Shown here: in pieces, positions 34,970-47,639 of the stretch
Layout: each line of letters begins with the position of its first letter
How positions within the stretch are numbered: position 1 is the first letter of the stretch
Assembly: GCA_963920765.1 (NCBI GenBank)
Contig: OY987243.1
Span: 27,523,419-27,587,418 of the forward strand
Direction of reading: 5' to 3'
DNA: 64,000 bases
Source of the DNA: Ulota crispa
Lineage: Eukaryota; Streptophyta; Bryopsida; Orthotrichales; Orthotrichaceae
Program-made: the position numbers and the translations under genes
The notes under the pieces: generated by a model
Database searches by the model: none
The model's input: the letters and a program-made list of their open reading frames with translations, nothing else
Told to the model about the DNA's origin: nothing

Positions 34970-36490
34970 TTCTCATGTTCCAAATAAGGCAACACAAATC
35001 CATATTGCAATTTATAATATTTCAAGAGATTGTATCAAATGCTTTAATATTGAATTTACATATTTTTACATGTGCTTTTTTTACATTCCTAGCTTCTAAA
35101 TGAAATAGCTCAAGCCCACATTGCAATTTGTAGTATTACAAAGGGCATTGTCAAATGCTTTAACCCCTAAAGGACCAAGCAAAGTTTTCACCAAAAACTT
35201 TTCAAAATTGCAATTTTTAGGGCATCAACCAAATTTGATTACAAAACGTTTTTATGTATATGTGACCATAGGATCTTATAGAAGAATGGTTTGAGAAGAT
35301 GTGGAAAAAGATTTAGAGTTTTCCACCTTGTGGATTGGAAGTTAGAATGGTTTGAATATTCAAAAACGTCTTGTGAAAAATTGGGCAGCTACCCTTTAGA
35401 AGGTGAAATTTCTAGGAAAAAAAGGCCATGTGGGTGGTGCTTCTCTAAATTCCTTATTCCACCTAAGTAAAGTACATGTCAAAAAAATTTCAAATCATTT
35501 GGAGTTGTATAACTTATGAAAAAAAATTAGTAAGTAAAAAGAAGTAGAGAATGATTCAGAACACAAAATTGTTAATAATTTAATTATGGAAATGAAAAAT
35601 GCCAATTCCAATGATCATGATGTTGTCATAAACAATATTCATCCTTTGGTTTTGTTTTTTTTCCAAAATGTTGAAAATTGAGTAAAATAAAGAACTTCAA
35701 AGTTTATTTTAGAGTAGAGAATTCATAACTGCCCGCAAACAAAAAATCCTCATAACTTTCATCTCATTGATCAAAATAGAATGATTGAAAACTTCCTACA
35801 TTCACATAAATCTCCTTAACTAACTTAAATTTTTTGTTTTCGAAAAAAATGATTTTTAAATATTTGCCCAGGTTGCCCTTCGAGCGTAAAAAGTAACATA
35901 TTAGGCCATAACTTTTTACTCATAATTCCAACTGTCATGAAATTTAGTGCATATGAAAGATAAACCTTGTCCCCACATTATATTAAAATTTCAAACTAAG
36001 ATATGAAAAGCTCCAATCACAAATACCTACCCAAAATCGTTATGTTTCAAAAAAATGGGGCCTGGTCCTTTAGGGGCTAAAATAAAGTTTACATTTCTTC
36101 AATAATGCATGTTCTATCTTTTCAAGTTCCAAATATGACAACTCAAACCCACATTGCAACTTGTAATATTGCAAAGGGCATTATCAAATGCTTTAATATA
36201 AGATTTACATTTCTTTAATTGTGCATGTTCTACCTTCCCAGGTTCCAAATAGAGTAGCTAAAGCCCACATCTTAACTTGTAATATCTTCAAGAACATTGT
36301 CAAATTTTTTAAAATAAGATTTACATTTCTTCAATTGTGCATGTTCTACCATCCCAAGTTTTGAATAGGGTAGCTCAAGCTCACATTGCAACTTATAATA
36401 TTGCAAATAATTGTCAAGTATTTTCAAATAAGATTTATTTTTTTTGACATGTGCAAGGTCTACCTTTTTAGTTTCCAAATAAAGTAGCAT
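34970..36490. repeat. Tandem array, unit about 113 bp, split by an element
   Basis: Diverged units with GTTCCAAATA, CCCACATTGCAACTTGTAAT and GGCATTGTCAAATGCTTTAA repeat about five to six times in 34970-35163 and 36077-36490. The TTAA in the unit received the 35164-36076 element, which splits the array. Confidence 0.75.
35164..36076. mobile_element. TTAA-type element, copy 2 (913 bp)
   Basis: TTAA occurs on the left (35160-35163) and CTAA on the right. The ends are CCCCTAAAGGACCAAGC and the inverse of CCCCTAAAGGACCAGGC. The interior matches the 790-2479 element and, inverted, the partial copy at 63546. No protein is encoded. Confidence 0.85.
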
Positions 36491-36619
36491 AAATACAATA
36501 AATCATTTAAGACAAATTTGTGTTCATTATATTTGAATTGCTTCATTCAACATAATTTTCAAATTAAATTAGTAGCGAAATGGTAATTTTGGCAATTTTC
36601 TCTATGAAAGGTCATTTTA

Positions 36620-36843
36620 TGTTACGATACAAGATCAAGAGTCGACATTCCTTTCCTATTTTGAGATTATAACCTAATGTAGAAACAAACACTAAGAGAC
36701 GTAAAGGTGACATTGAAAGTATTCCATTGTATTAAGCAAAATGTCAAGTGAAGAAAAAACCTCCTCACTTGGTTTAAGAAGGAAAGAAGAAGGGTAACCA
36801 ACCTCTAATCAACGTAACCGTCATTACCAACTAGTTTGTAACA
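36620..36843 (-). repeat. 3' LTR of the chromovirus
   Basis: 224 bp. In plus orientation it starts TGTTACGATACAAG and ends TTTGTAACA. It is the downstream LTR because the element lies on the minus strand. Confidence 0.93.
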
Positions 36844-39800
36844 TTATCCCCCTTCTTAGGTAGAATTTTCTTACGGTTTGGTGCCGGCGCCGTAGGGTGC
36901 TTCTTATGAAACTTTGCCACCTCTAATGGTGCATTTTTTAAATTTGCCGCTGGCTCCCAAGAATTTTCTTCTGGTTCGTAGCCCTCCCAAGAGACTAGAT
37001 ATTGTAATCTTTTTCCCTGACCAAAAATCCGTGAATTAAGAACTTCGTGGACTTCCCATTCAACATCTCCATCATGAGTGGTAATCGGTGGAGGTGATAA
37101 TTGGCGTCGTCCCGGAATGGAATCATGACGATATCTTTCAAGCAAGGAGACATGGAACACATCATGAATCTGCAATGTTTTTGGTAATTGTAAGCGATAA
37201 ACAACATCAAAGAGTTTAGCAATTACTGTAAATGGTTCCAAAAACTTTGGAGCCAGTTTTTGAGACGGCTCCGTTGTTGTTATATTATCGTGCCAAAGAA
37301 GAACCTTGTTGCCTATTTGAAATGTTGGTTGTAATTGTACCCCGCGATCATAGTTGCGTTTAGCGTCCTCCCTTGCAATTTTTATCATGACCTTAAGTTC
37401 TTTGTGGACTTGTTTTAAGTGTTGCACTCGGTCTTCCGCCGCAGGTACTGTAGATGTGGTTGGTGTAGAAACCAAAAATGCCAGATGATAACCATGAGTG
37501 GCATAGAAAAAAGAGAACCCTGTTGCAAAATGACTTGCGTTGTTATACGCAAATTCCGCTATTGGGAGGAGATCAGCCCAATCATCTTGCCGAGTTGTAG
37601 TGAAAGTTCGAAGAAATTATTCAAGCACTTGATTTACCCTTTCAATTTGCCCGTCCGCCTGATGATGAAAAGTTGTGGTTGGAGATGGCCGAATCCTAAA
37701 GAGTTCGCAAAGTCTTCTCATGAACTTAGAGACAAAAACTGGCCTACGATCCAAAATTACCTCTTCCGGTATGCCATGAAGCTTCCAAATATTATGTAGA
37801 TATAATGAAGCGGTCTCGTTGGAGGTAACCGTTTCCTTTGTAGGAATAAAGTGGCTTCGTTTTGTGTCTTTATCGACCACCACCATGATAGAGTCATGTC
37901 CACTGCTATTTGGTAATTTTATTATGAAATCGATAGAAATTCTTTTCCACGGTGCATGACTGGCCGGAATGGATTGTATTAGTCCATATCTAGAATGGTG
38001 AGTTGATTTTGACTGTTGACACAAGTCACATCCTTCAACATATTGGTGAACATAGCGGCATAATGTGGGCCAATAAAAAATTCGGCTAACTAACTCCAAA
38101 GTTTTAGCTCTTCCTTGGTGTCTCGCAGTTGGTGCATCATGCCAAAATCGCAAAATTTGCCGCTTGAGTTCTTCATTGTCTGGTGCATATATCAAATCTT
38201 TAAAGCAAAAGATTCCATCATTCAACGTGTATCCTTGAAGTCGTTGGCGTATATCTCGGGGAAGTTGCTCGGAATTGTCTTTGAAAAATGACAATAGTGG
38301 TTGTAATGTGGCATCCTCTTGCAACGCTGTTTTAAGTCGTTCTATAATCTGTGCATTCGTCCATACCGTTTCATGAAACTCAAACGCAGCCAATCGCAGT
38401 AAAGGTCAATTTTCTTTATTTTGTTCCTTGGTGACATCCACTCGTCTAGAAAGAGTGTCTGCCTTTCCATTTAGCGATCCCGCTTGGTGGTGAATTTCAA
38501 AGTTAAAAGCAGATAGGAATTCAGACCATCGAGCTTGGCATCGGTTTAACTGTTTCGTAGTAAGAAAATATTCCAAATTTTTGTGGTCTGAGAATACCCA
38601 GGTTTGATGTAGTGATCCTTCCAAATATACCCGCCAATCTTGAAACGCCAAAATTATACTTAAGAGCTCCTTATCATAGATATCATAGTTTTGTTCTGCT
38701 GGAGACATCTTTGAACTACGGAACGCACAAGGGTGGAGATGCTCATCATTCCCGTGCTGCAAAAGAATAGCTCTTATTATCACATCGGATGCGTCCGCCT
38801 CTACAATGAAGGGTCGTTCAAAATTAGGGTGGAGCAATATCGGTGCTTGGAGAAATCTTGATCGCAGTTCCATGAAAGTCCGGTCCACTTCTATGGTCCA
38901 TTCAAATTTTTTATTCTTTTTTGTCAGCATGATAAGGGGAACGGCAATCCTAGAATAATCACATATAAAACGCCGATAAAAATTGGCAAAACCAAAAAAT
39001 GCTTGTACTTCCTCTACGGTTTCTAGTGTGAGTCAATTCTTAATGGTTTGAACCTTGACCTGGCACATTTCCAGCCTTTTCGCAGACACCACCATTCCTA
39101 AAAACTCAACGGATTGACAATGAAACTGACACTTTGATTCTTTGGCATAAAGTCTATGTTTCTCTAAGCGTTGAAGAACTTCCCGCTCGACTTGTACATG
39201 TTTTTCCAGATCTTTTGAAAAAATGAGGATGTCGTCCAAATATATTACTACAGAAATATCCAATAGATCTCCAAAGATCTCCTGCATGTAAAATTGAAAT
39301 TGGGCAGGCACATTGGTTAATTCAAAAGGCATCACTAAATACTCGAACAACCCATACCGTGTTTTGAATGCCGTTTTGAACTCATGTCCCAATGCCATTC
39401 GCACTCGGTGGTACGCCTGTCTTATATCTAGCTTAGTGAAAATCGTTGCTCCCACCAACCGGTCTGTGAGCTCCGAAATAAGGAATAACGGATAGCGATT
39501 TCGGATTGTGACTTTATTCGAATTTTGATAATCCACGCAAACTCTGATAGAATCATCTTTCTTCTTGGCAAATACAATTGGTGCCGATACCGGGGATTTG
39601 GACTGTCGAATCCATCATTTCTCCAAATTTTCCTTTAAATACTTACGAAGCTCTTCTAATTCCGCCGGTGACATAGGTCGGAGACCAGTATTTCGTGGCT
39701 CTTGGCCCTGCTTGAATTCAATCTTCATGTCCGCCACGTCATGTTTTGGCAATTTATTTGATGCCTGCTCAGTAAAAGCTCTACTCAAGTCGCGGTATTC

Positions 39801-42503
39801 CTCTAGAATTGAAGAATTCTTTGTACTAAAAAGAGTCACCTCGGAAATATCGAGTGCATAAATCTCCGCATTCTTCGCCGAAAAACAAAAACCGACTGCT
39901 GACACAAAAGAGTGCATTGGAGCAATTAAGTTTCTTGTAACGGGCCCGGTACCTTTCATTGGCTTACCGGGTCCTGTATCTCTAAGCCCCTTACCGGCCC
40001 CTGTTTCCGGTATCCCTATGTCGGGTGCCGGGGAGGGTACCGGGGCGAGAGTGCCCTCAGCCGCTAACCCGCAGCCGCCAGCCGGCATCGGGTTGCCAAG
40101 TGGCGGGACGGGACTCACTGCCTGGGTCCGGCTGGCAGGTCCCGGCAAGACCACAGCGCCAGCGCTTGGGCTGCCTACAAACCCCGACAGGCCCGCAGTG
40201 CTTGCAAAGACTGCGGCGCCTCCTCTTTCGCTAATTTCTTTTTCGATTCTTCCTTCGTGAACTTTGTTTTGTGAATGTAGTGCACTCACGGTAATCTCAC
40301 CATCCGTTGCCCGTCGCCAAGCATCACTCTCAACTCCGGAATAGAGGATCATTATTTCAGGCATTGTACAATGCGCTCTACAATACGCTGAGTTGAACAT
40401 TACACTCTTTTGTGACCAACAAATAGTTGGGTCGTAACGAATCAACCAAGGGATACCCAAAATAAATGGGTATCTTCTTGTGTTGGTAATATCCGCCACC
40501 AACTTCTCACGATGACTCTCAATTACAAGTTCAACCGCCGCTTCGTGTGTAATAAGTCCGGAATTAATCATTCGGCTATCAATCACCCGGAATTCTCTTG
40601 GTGCTCCTTTGAGTTTTAGGATTGCATTGCACTCCTCTGCAAACCTAGGATGCATGAAGATTCCTGTGGCTCTTGAGTCTACTAGGGTGGAGGCCGCCAT
40701 GGAGTTGATTGTGGCATCCAACGTTACATGGGCCTCCAGATCCAAAGTAGCCCGTAGAGACAATGAAGTCAATACATTTCCCGGATCCTTGTGGATCACT
40801 AAAGGTTCCTTTCATTGCAAACCTTGTCATGATTAAGCTCATCATTCCCCTGTTTTGTGCTCGTGCTTTGCTTCGGGATTGTAGCCGCTGTCGTCTGGAT
40901 AATATCCGAGTACTGAATCCTCCTACTCAATCCCGGGCTTCCTCTTTTCCTGAGTCTATTTCTTCCATCTCCATAGTAGCCGAAATTGAAAGTGGCCTAG
41001 AGGGATTTGTGGGGCATTTAGCTCTGATATATCATAGTTCGCCGCAACTCCAACATCGCCCCTGGCGTTGATATCTAGCCGTTCCGCTGCCGTTTTTGCC
41101 AAAGCTTGCATGACCTCGAGTCGCACCAAGCTCTATAAGTACTGAGCCCGAATTTGCTTGAAACCTCGCACTTGGATTATAGAAAGGAGCGATTGGAACT
41201 CTAACGTTTTATGAATCAGATTGTATTTGCCGATTTTGCCGTCGGCCCCATAGCCTCTCATCAATATGGGACACCATTACCATCCAATCTTGAAGTCTTT
41301 GTGGTTGGGTCTCTACGGTAACTATGGAATCCAAGATCTCATCTTTGAGTCCTCCTCGAACCGAGCCACCAAGCTAGCTTCATTCCATTCAACTTGAGTG
41401 GCATATTCATTAAATGTAAAAATATATGATGCCACTAAATCGGTTTACTTAAGCCGACCTAAACGGTCTTCTGCGTTACTTTGTCTATTCAAGTCACCGT
41501 AAATCTCAATAATGGATTTCTGGAAAGCATCATAGTCCGTCAACAACTTATGAATCACGTCCTTCATTAAGGGCTTGCAAAAGTGGCATTGTCCAATTTT
41601 GTGCAGCCCTTGTCATATATGAAAGAGCATAAACAACTTTATTGGTATCAGAATTATAAATGCGTGGCTTACCTCGGAATACCAAAACGCAATTGTGCAA
41701 GCTACCAGTACACCTTGTTACCCTTCTTTTCGGAAAACTTATCCGGTTCCGCTATTTTTGATTCCTTGATATGAAATCCATCACCTCGAGGCTCTTCCAT
41801 TCTTCTTGGTACTTGCCTTTCTTCCCCGGATGTGGATGACGCTACTAGTCCTGGCCTCAACGTCGCACGCTTTGAAAGTTCTTGCACCAAGTGGGAGATT
41901 GTCGTTTGAAACACATTTTGAATTTGTTGTTGCATGAATGAGGCCAACTCCGACCCCACCCTTTCCGGCATTATAAGCCATCGCAGATCTCCGGCTACGT
42001 GTTCACGATCCATGGTAGCTCAACCTCACTTCACAACATGACTTCTCCAACCTTCTTCACCCACCACAATCTTGCCATTGTAGACAAGCATTGTTGAAAC
42101 TTGCAACATGATTTACTTGATGCAAGTATTTCCTAACCCTAACTTTATTTCATTTATGCCTCTACTCTTCTTTCCTTCCTAATCACTACCAATTAATTGG
42201 CCGTTATCCTACCTACCAACCACGGTGAATGCATCAAAACCTAAAATCACCTCATCGATAGAATCAACAAACAACCCAAAAAACGCATTGAAACGTTGAG
42301 TAGAACATGCCAAAATTTTGGAAAAAGAAAACCGCACAAATTGTTTGCTACTCCTACCACCATAGAAAATTTGCAAGAACTCTCGAGCCTATTTACTTCA
42401 CAATAATTTTCCGAAAAGCAACATCCCACATTTGTCAAAACCAAATACATCCCTATCCGGTTGCCTCCTCATCCAAATGTGGACTCTCAAAGACTTGACA
42501 TTA

Positions 42504-42727
42504 TGTTACGATACAAGATCAAGAGTCGACATTCTTTTCCTATTTTGAGATCATAACCTAAGGTAGAAACAAACACTAAGAGACGCAAAGGTGACATTGA
42601 AAATATTCCATTGTATTAAGCAAAATATCAAGTGAGGAACAAACCTCCTCACTTGGTTTAAGAAGGAAAGAGGAAGGGTAACCAACCTCTAACCAACATA
42701 ACCGTCATTACGAACTAGTTCGTAACA
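42504..42727 (-). repeat. 5' LTR of the chromovirus
   Basis: 224 bp with the same ends as the other LTR. No standard initiator-methionine primer site is obvious just inside it, so the primer tRNA is undetermined. Confidence 0.93.
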
Positions 42728-42779
42728 TTTTAATTGATTTTTAGCAAAATCAACTAAGTTTTATTTCAAACCTTAAATT

Positions 42780-43346
42780 TTGTTGAGGTTTCTAATATTG
42801 TGCAATTTTAACAAATTTTGTGTCTCTTTTATAAGACACACTAGGAGTACAACAATGCCTCCTAGGTTCCAAGGAAGGTTCTAAGACAAGAAGAGGTAGC
42901 TTGCAAAGACAAAACAAAAAAAAACAAAACAAAACAAAAAGAATTGAAAAAAAGCTTTTGAAAAAAAAAAACAATTTTTTTTGTAGGTGGGCTTTTTGGA
43001 TTCCAAAGAGGGTCCTAAGACACAAAGAAATAACTTGCAAAAACAAAAAAAAAAAAAAAATAGAAAAAAAAATTTGATTTGATTTGATTTGATTTTTTTT
43101 TTTTTTTTTGTAGGAGGGCTCTTCATATTCCAAGGAGCACTTTGCAAAACCCACAATGGGCCCAAGATGACCTCCTTGGAATTGAGGAGGGTCCCTAGAC
43201 AAGAAGAGGTAACTTGCAAAAACAAAAAATACAAAAAAAAAAAATTGTAGAAGGACTCTTTGGATTTTGAAAAGCACTTTGCAAAACCCATAATGGGCCC
43301 AGGATGACTTCCTTGGTTCCAAGGAGGGCCCTAAGACAAGAACAAG
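42780..43346. repeat. Homopolymer-rich repeat with GGTTCCAAGGA blocks
   Basis: Imperfect units joining A- or T-runs to blocks such as TTGGATTCCAAAGAGG and AAAACCCACAATGGGCCC. It is related to 45490-45985. The long Phe-rich minus frames across it come from the A-runs and are not genes. Confidence 0.7.
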
Positions 43347-43678
43347 GTTGCTAAAGTGTGAGCAGTGAGCATTGAGCGGTGAGCTGACTTTTCATTAAAA
43401 TTGAGAAATTGAAAATGATATTTTGGTGATTTTCATACATTTGTAAATATGCAAAAATATCACTACATGAATAGAAATTTTGGATGATATTTGAAATTCA
43501 TCCATTAATACAAAAGAATGAGAAACAATACTAAATGGTAGAAAATGAAATGGATGAATGTAGATGAAAATAGGACAACAATTATGATGAAAACTCATAT
43601 AGGAAGATACATTATAAAAAAAAATCAAGGGAGACTACTCAAATCCAGAAAATACAAAATTTCATCAATACCCACTTT
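43347..43678. repeat. Dispersed repeat headed by a TGAGC minisatellite, copy B
   Basis: A short TGAGC head (GTGAGCAGTGAGCATTGAGC at 43358) is followed by a body related to 34641-34955. It has fewer head units than copy A. Confidence 0.7.
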
Positions 43679-43901
43679 TTGAAAAAAAATCAAGTACAAA
43701 TTTTTTTGCATTACTAACAATTTCAAAAACAAAATCAAGAATATATTTACTTTGAACCTTTCATATATTATTATTATATTTTTGGTGTACTCTCAATTCA
43801 AAAGAATCCAAAATCCTTTATTTTTAGTTTGCAATTTTGAACACATTCAAATTTTGAGGATACAAGTTTACAATGATAACAATGAAATAAATATTATAAT
43901 A

Positions 43902-44053
43902 TACTACAAGGGAAGCTGTCCAAAATGACAAGAACATGTCTAAATCAACATGTTTGAATCTATAAAAATTGTCCAATTTGACAAGTTGTTTTGTCATTTT
44001 GGACACATTTAGTCAATTTGGATATGTCAATTAGGACACAATTTCTTGTAGTA
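43902..44053. mobile_element. Small inverted-end element with CTACAAG ends
   Basis: The left end TACTACAAGGGAAGCTGTCC and the inverse of the right end, TACTACAAGAAATTGTGTCC, resemble CACTA-type termini (CACTACAAGAAA), but the first base differs. The roughly 150-bp interior has further TGTCC and GGACA inverted blocks. Target duplication is unclear. Confidence 0.5.
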
Positions 44054-44802
44054 AATCCCAACAAAAAGAAATTTGAATTTATATCTCAAATTCTACAATG
44101 AAAGTACACTTTTAATTACCGCTTTAATATTTTTAAATGTTGATATAATATTTCTTAAAATATATTGTAAAAAACTTCAAACAAATTTTGAACAAATATT
44201 TAATCAAAAATTAAATTTTGGTGAAAAGCTTCAAATTTGAATAAATTTGTAAAATCATTAGAAACACAAAATTCACTACAATTCTCTTTACTTAGTAATT
44301 TACCATATTGAAAATGCTAAGACACTTTCTAATGCTTTATTAAATAAGAAGGATGCAAAAAAAATTGAATTTTTTTCATTGTGAATGATTATAAAACTTA
44401 AAAAGTATTAGTAAAAACATAAATATATTGCTAATTTGTAAAATCTTTGGAGACACATTGGGGCATTTGAAAACTCTAAGAACACATTTGGCATGGTCAC
44501 AATACCATTAAATGAAGAATAGATTAAAGTTAAGAATCAAACATCTTGAGGACTTCATAATGGTCATAAAAAATGTTGCCAATGCACTACTACATACTGC
44601 CTTTCACTTCAGAACTTTTAAAAGTGGCCATATATTAATCAAGATTGTCAAAATCATAATAATTGGCCAATTCCTCCTTTCCTTTTCTCTTCTAAAGCTA
44701 GCTAAAAATCTAAAACTCCACCATCTACATTTTGAATTTTATTTTTATGTAGAAGATAAAAACTAATGAAATAATAGTTTTATATGAGAACTTTCTTGAA
44801 GC
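44054..44802. other. Non-coding spacer up to the gap
   Basis: Very AT-rich; no gene seen. Confidence 0.5.
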
Positions 44803-45002
44803 NNNNNNNNNNNNNNNNNNNNNNNNNNNNNNNNNNNNNNNNNNNNNNNNNNNNNNNNNNNNNNNNNNNNNNNNNNNNNNNNNNNNNNNNNNNNNNNNNN
44901 NNNNNNNNNNNNNNNNNNNNNNNNNNNNNNNNNNNNNNNNNNNNNNNNNNNNNNNNNNNNNNNNNNNNNNNNNNNNNNNNNNNNNNNNNNNNNNNNNNNN
45001 NN
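44803..45002. other. Assembly gap of 200 N
   Basis: Exactly 200 N, probably a placeholder length. It lies next to a strong inverted repeat. Confidence 0.98.
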
Positions 45003-45009
45003 CAGATTG

Positions 45010-45775
45010 ATTGGTGTGACTTAGGACCCTCTTTGGAACCCAAGAGTCCTATTTGTGCTTGTCACAATTCTGTAAAGGGCTCTTCGGATTCCAAAGAGCC
45101 CTCATTAACAAATTATGTACTATTTTTTTTCCCAATTTTTCTTAAGTTTTTCACCAATTTTTGTTGTTTTTGTTTTTTTACAAATTGGTTGGTGTGACTT
45201 AAGACTGTTTTTGGAATCCAAGAGCCCTTTTTGTACTTGTCACAATTTTGTAAAAGATTCATAAAATTTGTTGAAATTGCACAATGTATGAAATCTCAAG
45301 AACAATTCGTGGGTTTTATTAAGAAACTTTGTTATATTTGCTAAATTTGGTGACTTTGAATTGCTTAATTCAACAAAATGATTCAATGAACTTGTCAACA
45401 AAGCATCAAATTTGGCACTTGTAGTTACAGAAAAGTGATCTAAGTTGATTTTAGCCTCAATTTTATCATGTGTAACTAGGTTTCTTAATAAAAACATTTA
45501 TTATTCTTCAGATTTCCTGCACTCTGCAATTTTTACAAATTTTATGACTCCTTTACATAATTGTGACAAGCACAAATAGGACTCTTGGGTTCCAAAGAGG
45601 GTCCTAAGTCACAGCAACCAATTTGTAAAAAAACAAAAACAACAAAAATTGGTGAAAAACTTAAGAAAAATTGGGAAAAAAAATAGTACATAATTTGTTA
45701 TTGAGGGCTCTTTGGAATCCAAAAAGCCCTTTACAAAACCCGTGACAAGCACAAATAGGGCTCTCGGGTTCCGAA
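45010..45775. repeat. Large inverted repeat beside the gap
   Basis: Arm 1 (about 45010-45285) and arm 2 (about 45518-45775) are near-identical inverses. Both carry AACCCAAGAGTCCTATTTG and an A- or T-rich middle. The spacer is about 230 bp. It belongs to the family at 42780-43346. Confidence 0.85.
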
Positions 45776-46766
45776 TAGGGTCTTGCGACACACCAACCAA
45801 ACTCATAAAAAGCAAAAAAAAGAATTTGAATGAAAAATAAAATAAACAAACAAATAAATAAATAAATAAATAAAGTGCTTGTTTAGCCAATGAAAATGGA
45901 ACTTTGTTCAAAACACAAATTAGTTGAACCCCCATATATCCGATCTAGGTTCCGAGTTGGTCCTTAGAGGCCACTACTCAATTTTGCAAAACAATAAAGA
46001 TTGCTCTAAACGTGCTTGTTTAAAAATGTTTTGTGTTGCAAAAGCATATGAAAACCAATATTATTTAAGATTCTATACAATTTACCTTAGCATGTAATTG
46101 TCAAAATAATAATTGTTGAAATAAAACTCTCTTCAAATAATTATTACAAAGGTCAAGCTTGGCTTCTTTGACATTTATTGAATTTGGAGACTTTAAGGTG
46201 AACATCATTAACTTAGAGTGTTGTAGACACTTACAATATAAACAATAATGGTTAGAATTCTGCCTAGGTTCCAAGTTGCCTTTATTATGTGAATTCTTTA
46301 GCTTGTGAAAAATTAGCTTAGTAGAACTAGGAATCAATCTAATATGTTGTAGAGTTTTAGGATACTATTTTGTTGTTTAGAAATGAGTAGTAAAAGCCGC
46401 CTAAAGTAGGAGGCTCAAATTTCAATTGAGAATTTCAAATTGTTCATATAGAATTGCCAAAAATACTATAGAGAGTTTTTTAAATGAACCATGATTTCTA
46501 TGGTGCTAAAATGTCTTTGCATATGCAAGGTTTTAGAGATATTAGGAAGTGACAATTAAAGACTATAGTTCATTGGGATAATTGGTCATAATTGTACATA
46601 GAGTGAATTAGCATTTTGTAGGGTATTAATTATACTCATATTAGATTGCAATAGGAGACTAAAAAAAATCAGTATATTAGATTTCTCATTTTAGATTGCA
46701 AAGGAGCCTTGACTACATAGTCACATCATAAAATCAAAATATTATACATGTATATATATATATATA
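45776..46766. other. Non-coding spacer with repeat remnants
   Basis: Further remnants of the GGTTCC-type repeat lie near 45945 and 46260. No gene seen. Confidence 0.45.
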
Positions 46767-47160
46767 GGGAATTACTATTGCGACACCTTAAATTGCTAAC
46801 GGGATACCTCTTGTGAGCAGGAAATGTGATTTTTAATGCTGATTTTTTATTTGGATCAAAAGATTTGTGTCACTTTTATCATTCTAAGGCCATACTCAAA
46901 AAAAAAGTGTGCTTAAATTTGAAACTAAAAAATATAGGACTTTTAAGTTACTTAAAGCCAAAATACATCAAAAAATAGTATTGGTGCACTAATATTTCAA
47001 CAAAAATGTGTATTTGTCAAGTTTTCTTTCAAGGAGGTGGTAACATTGTGATTGAATGATGATGGACCACTTGAATAAATAAAAAATAGCACCAAATCAT
47101 CAAATTTTGTGCTCATAGGGGGTGTCCCGTTAGCAATTTAGGATGTTGCTTGTAATTCCC
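46767..47160. mobile_element. 394-bp MITE inserted in a TA microsatellite
   Basis: The ends GGGAATTACTATTGCGACACC and its imperfect inverse continue inward as inverted arms through AAATTGCTAACGGGA. TATATA runs flank both sides, so the target is TA-based but its exact length cannot be set. No coding capacity. Confidence 0.8.
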
Positions 47161-47639
47161 TATATATATACATATACATAACAAAGCACCAATTGTTGCA
47201 AATCAATTATGTTTTTTGAATTATTTTTTTAGCGTGCATAAGTAGTGATAGTTACTGCTCTATATTATTGTTTTCATTAAAAAATACCAAAAGCACATTT
47301 GGAGTTTTTTGAAGTCCTCTTGCAGTTACAACTTGTACTTAACTACACTTTTCTACTTAGCAATAGTTTAGTTACAACTTGTATGTAACTACAATTTACT
47401 ATTTATCAGTTGTAAATCAATTGATTTTGGAAATTCTACTAAGTTATAATTCTTTTTCAACTACACTTCAAAGATGTTAGCTTTATAGCAGATGTTTGTT
47501 GTAAATTTTCCAAGTTATAACCGTACAATCTGCACTTCCATTTTACAATTTTGCCGGTCTTGTGACTTTTTTCTGTGTTGTTGCTATAGTTGATGATTCA
47601 AGCACAAGCCATGTTGAGGCCCGAGCAAATTCAGGAGGT
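47161..47639. other. Non-coding spacer, possibly 5' part of the CACTA element
   Basis: AT-rich. It contains several variants of AGTTACAACTTGTA. The CACTA terminus was not located. Confidence 0.4.

Larger units (their letters stand above)
36620..42727 (-). mobile_element. Decayed Ty3/gypsy chromovirus (LTR retrotransposon fossil)
   Basis: A 6.1-kb element lies between two 224-bp LTRs and a 5-bp TTTTA duplication (36615-36619 and 42728-42732). On the minus strand the order is gag (roughly 42.0-41.0 kb, with a decayed zinc knuckle), protease (about 40.8-40.3 kb), reverse transcriptase (about 39.6-39.0 kb, with YLDDILIFS), RNase H (about 38.9-38.4 kb), integrase (about 38.4-37.6 kb) and a C-terminal chromodomain (about 37.1-36.9 kb). 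The chromodomain and gene order place it in the chromoviruses. A purine-rich tract abuts the inner edge of the left LTR. The coding region is broken in several places, roughly eight or more. The LTRs differ at about 13 of 224 positions by eye, mostly transitions, so it is an old but not ancient insertion. Confidence 0.93.

Noticed and set aside
40018-40260. Gly/Pro/Ala-rich plus-strand frames
   Set aside because: They are antisense to the internal region of the chromovirus fossil and have no motif of their own.
42792-43322. Phe-rich minus-strand frames
   Set aside because: Translation of A-runs in a homopolymer-rich repeat, not a protein.
44780-45197. Frames running through the N gap
   Set aside because: Artefacts of the unknown bases.
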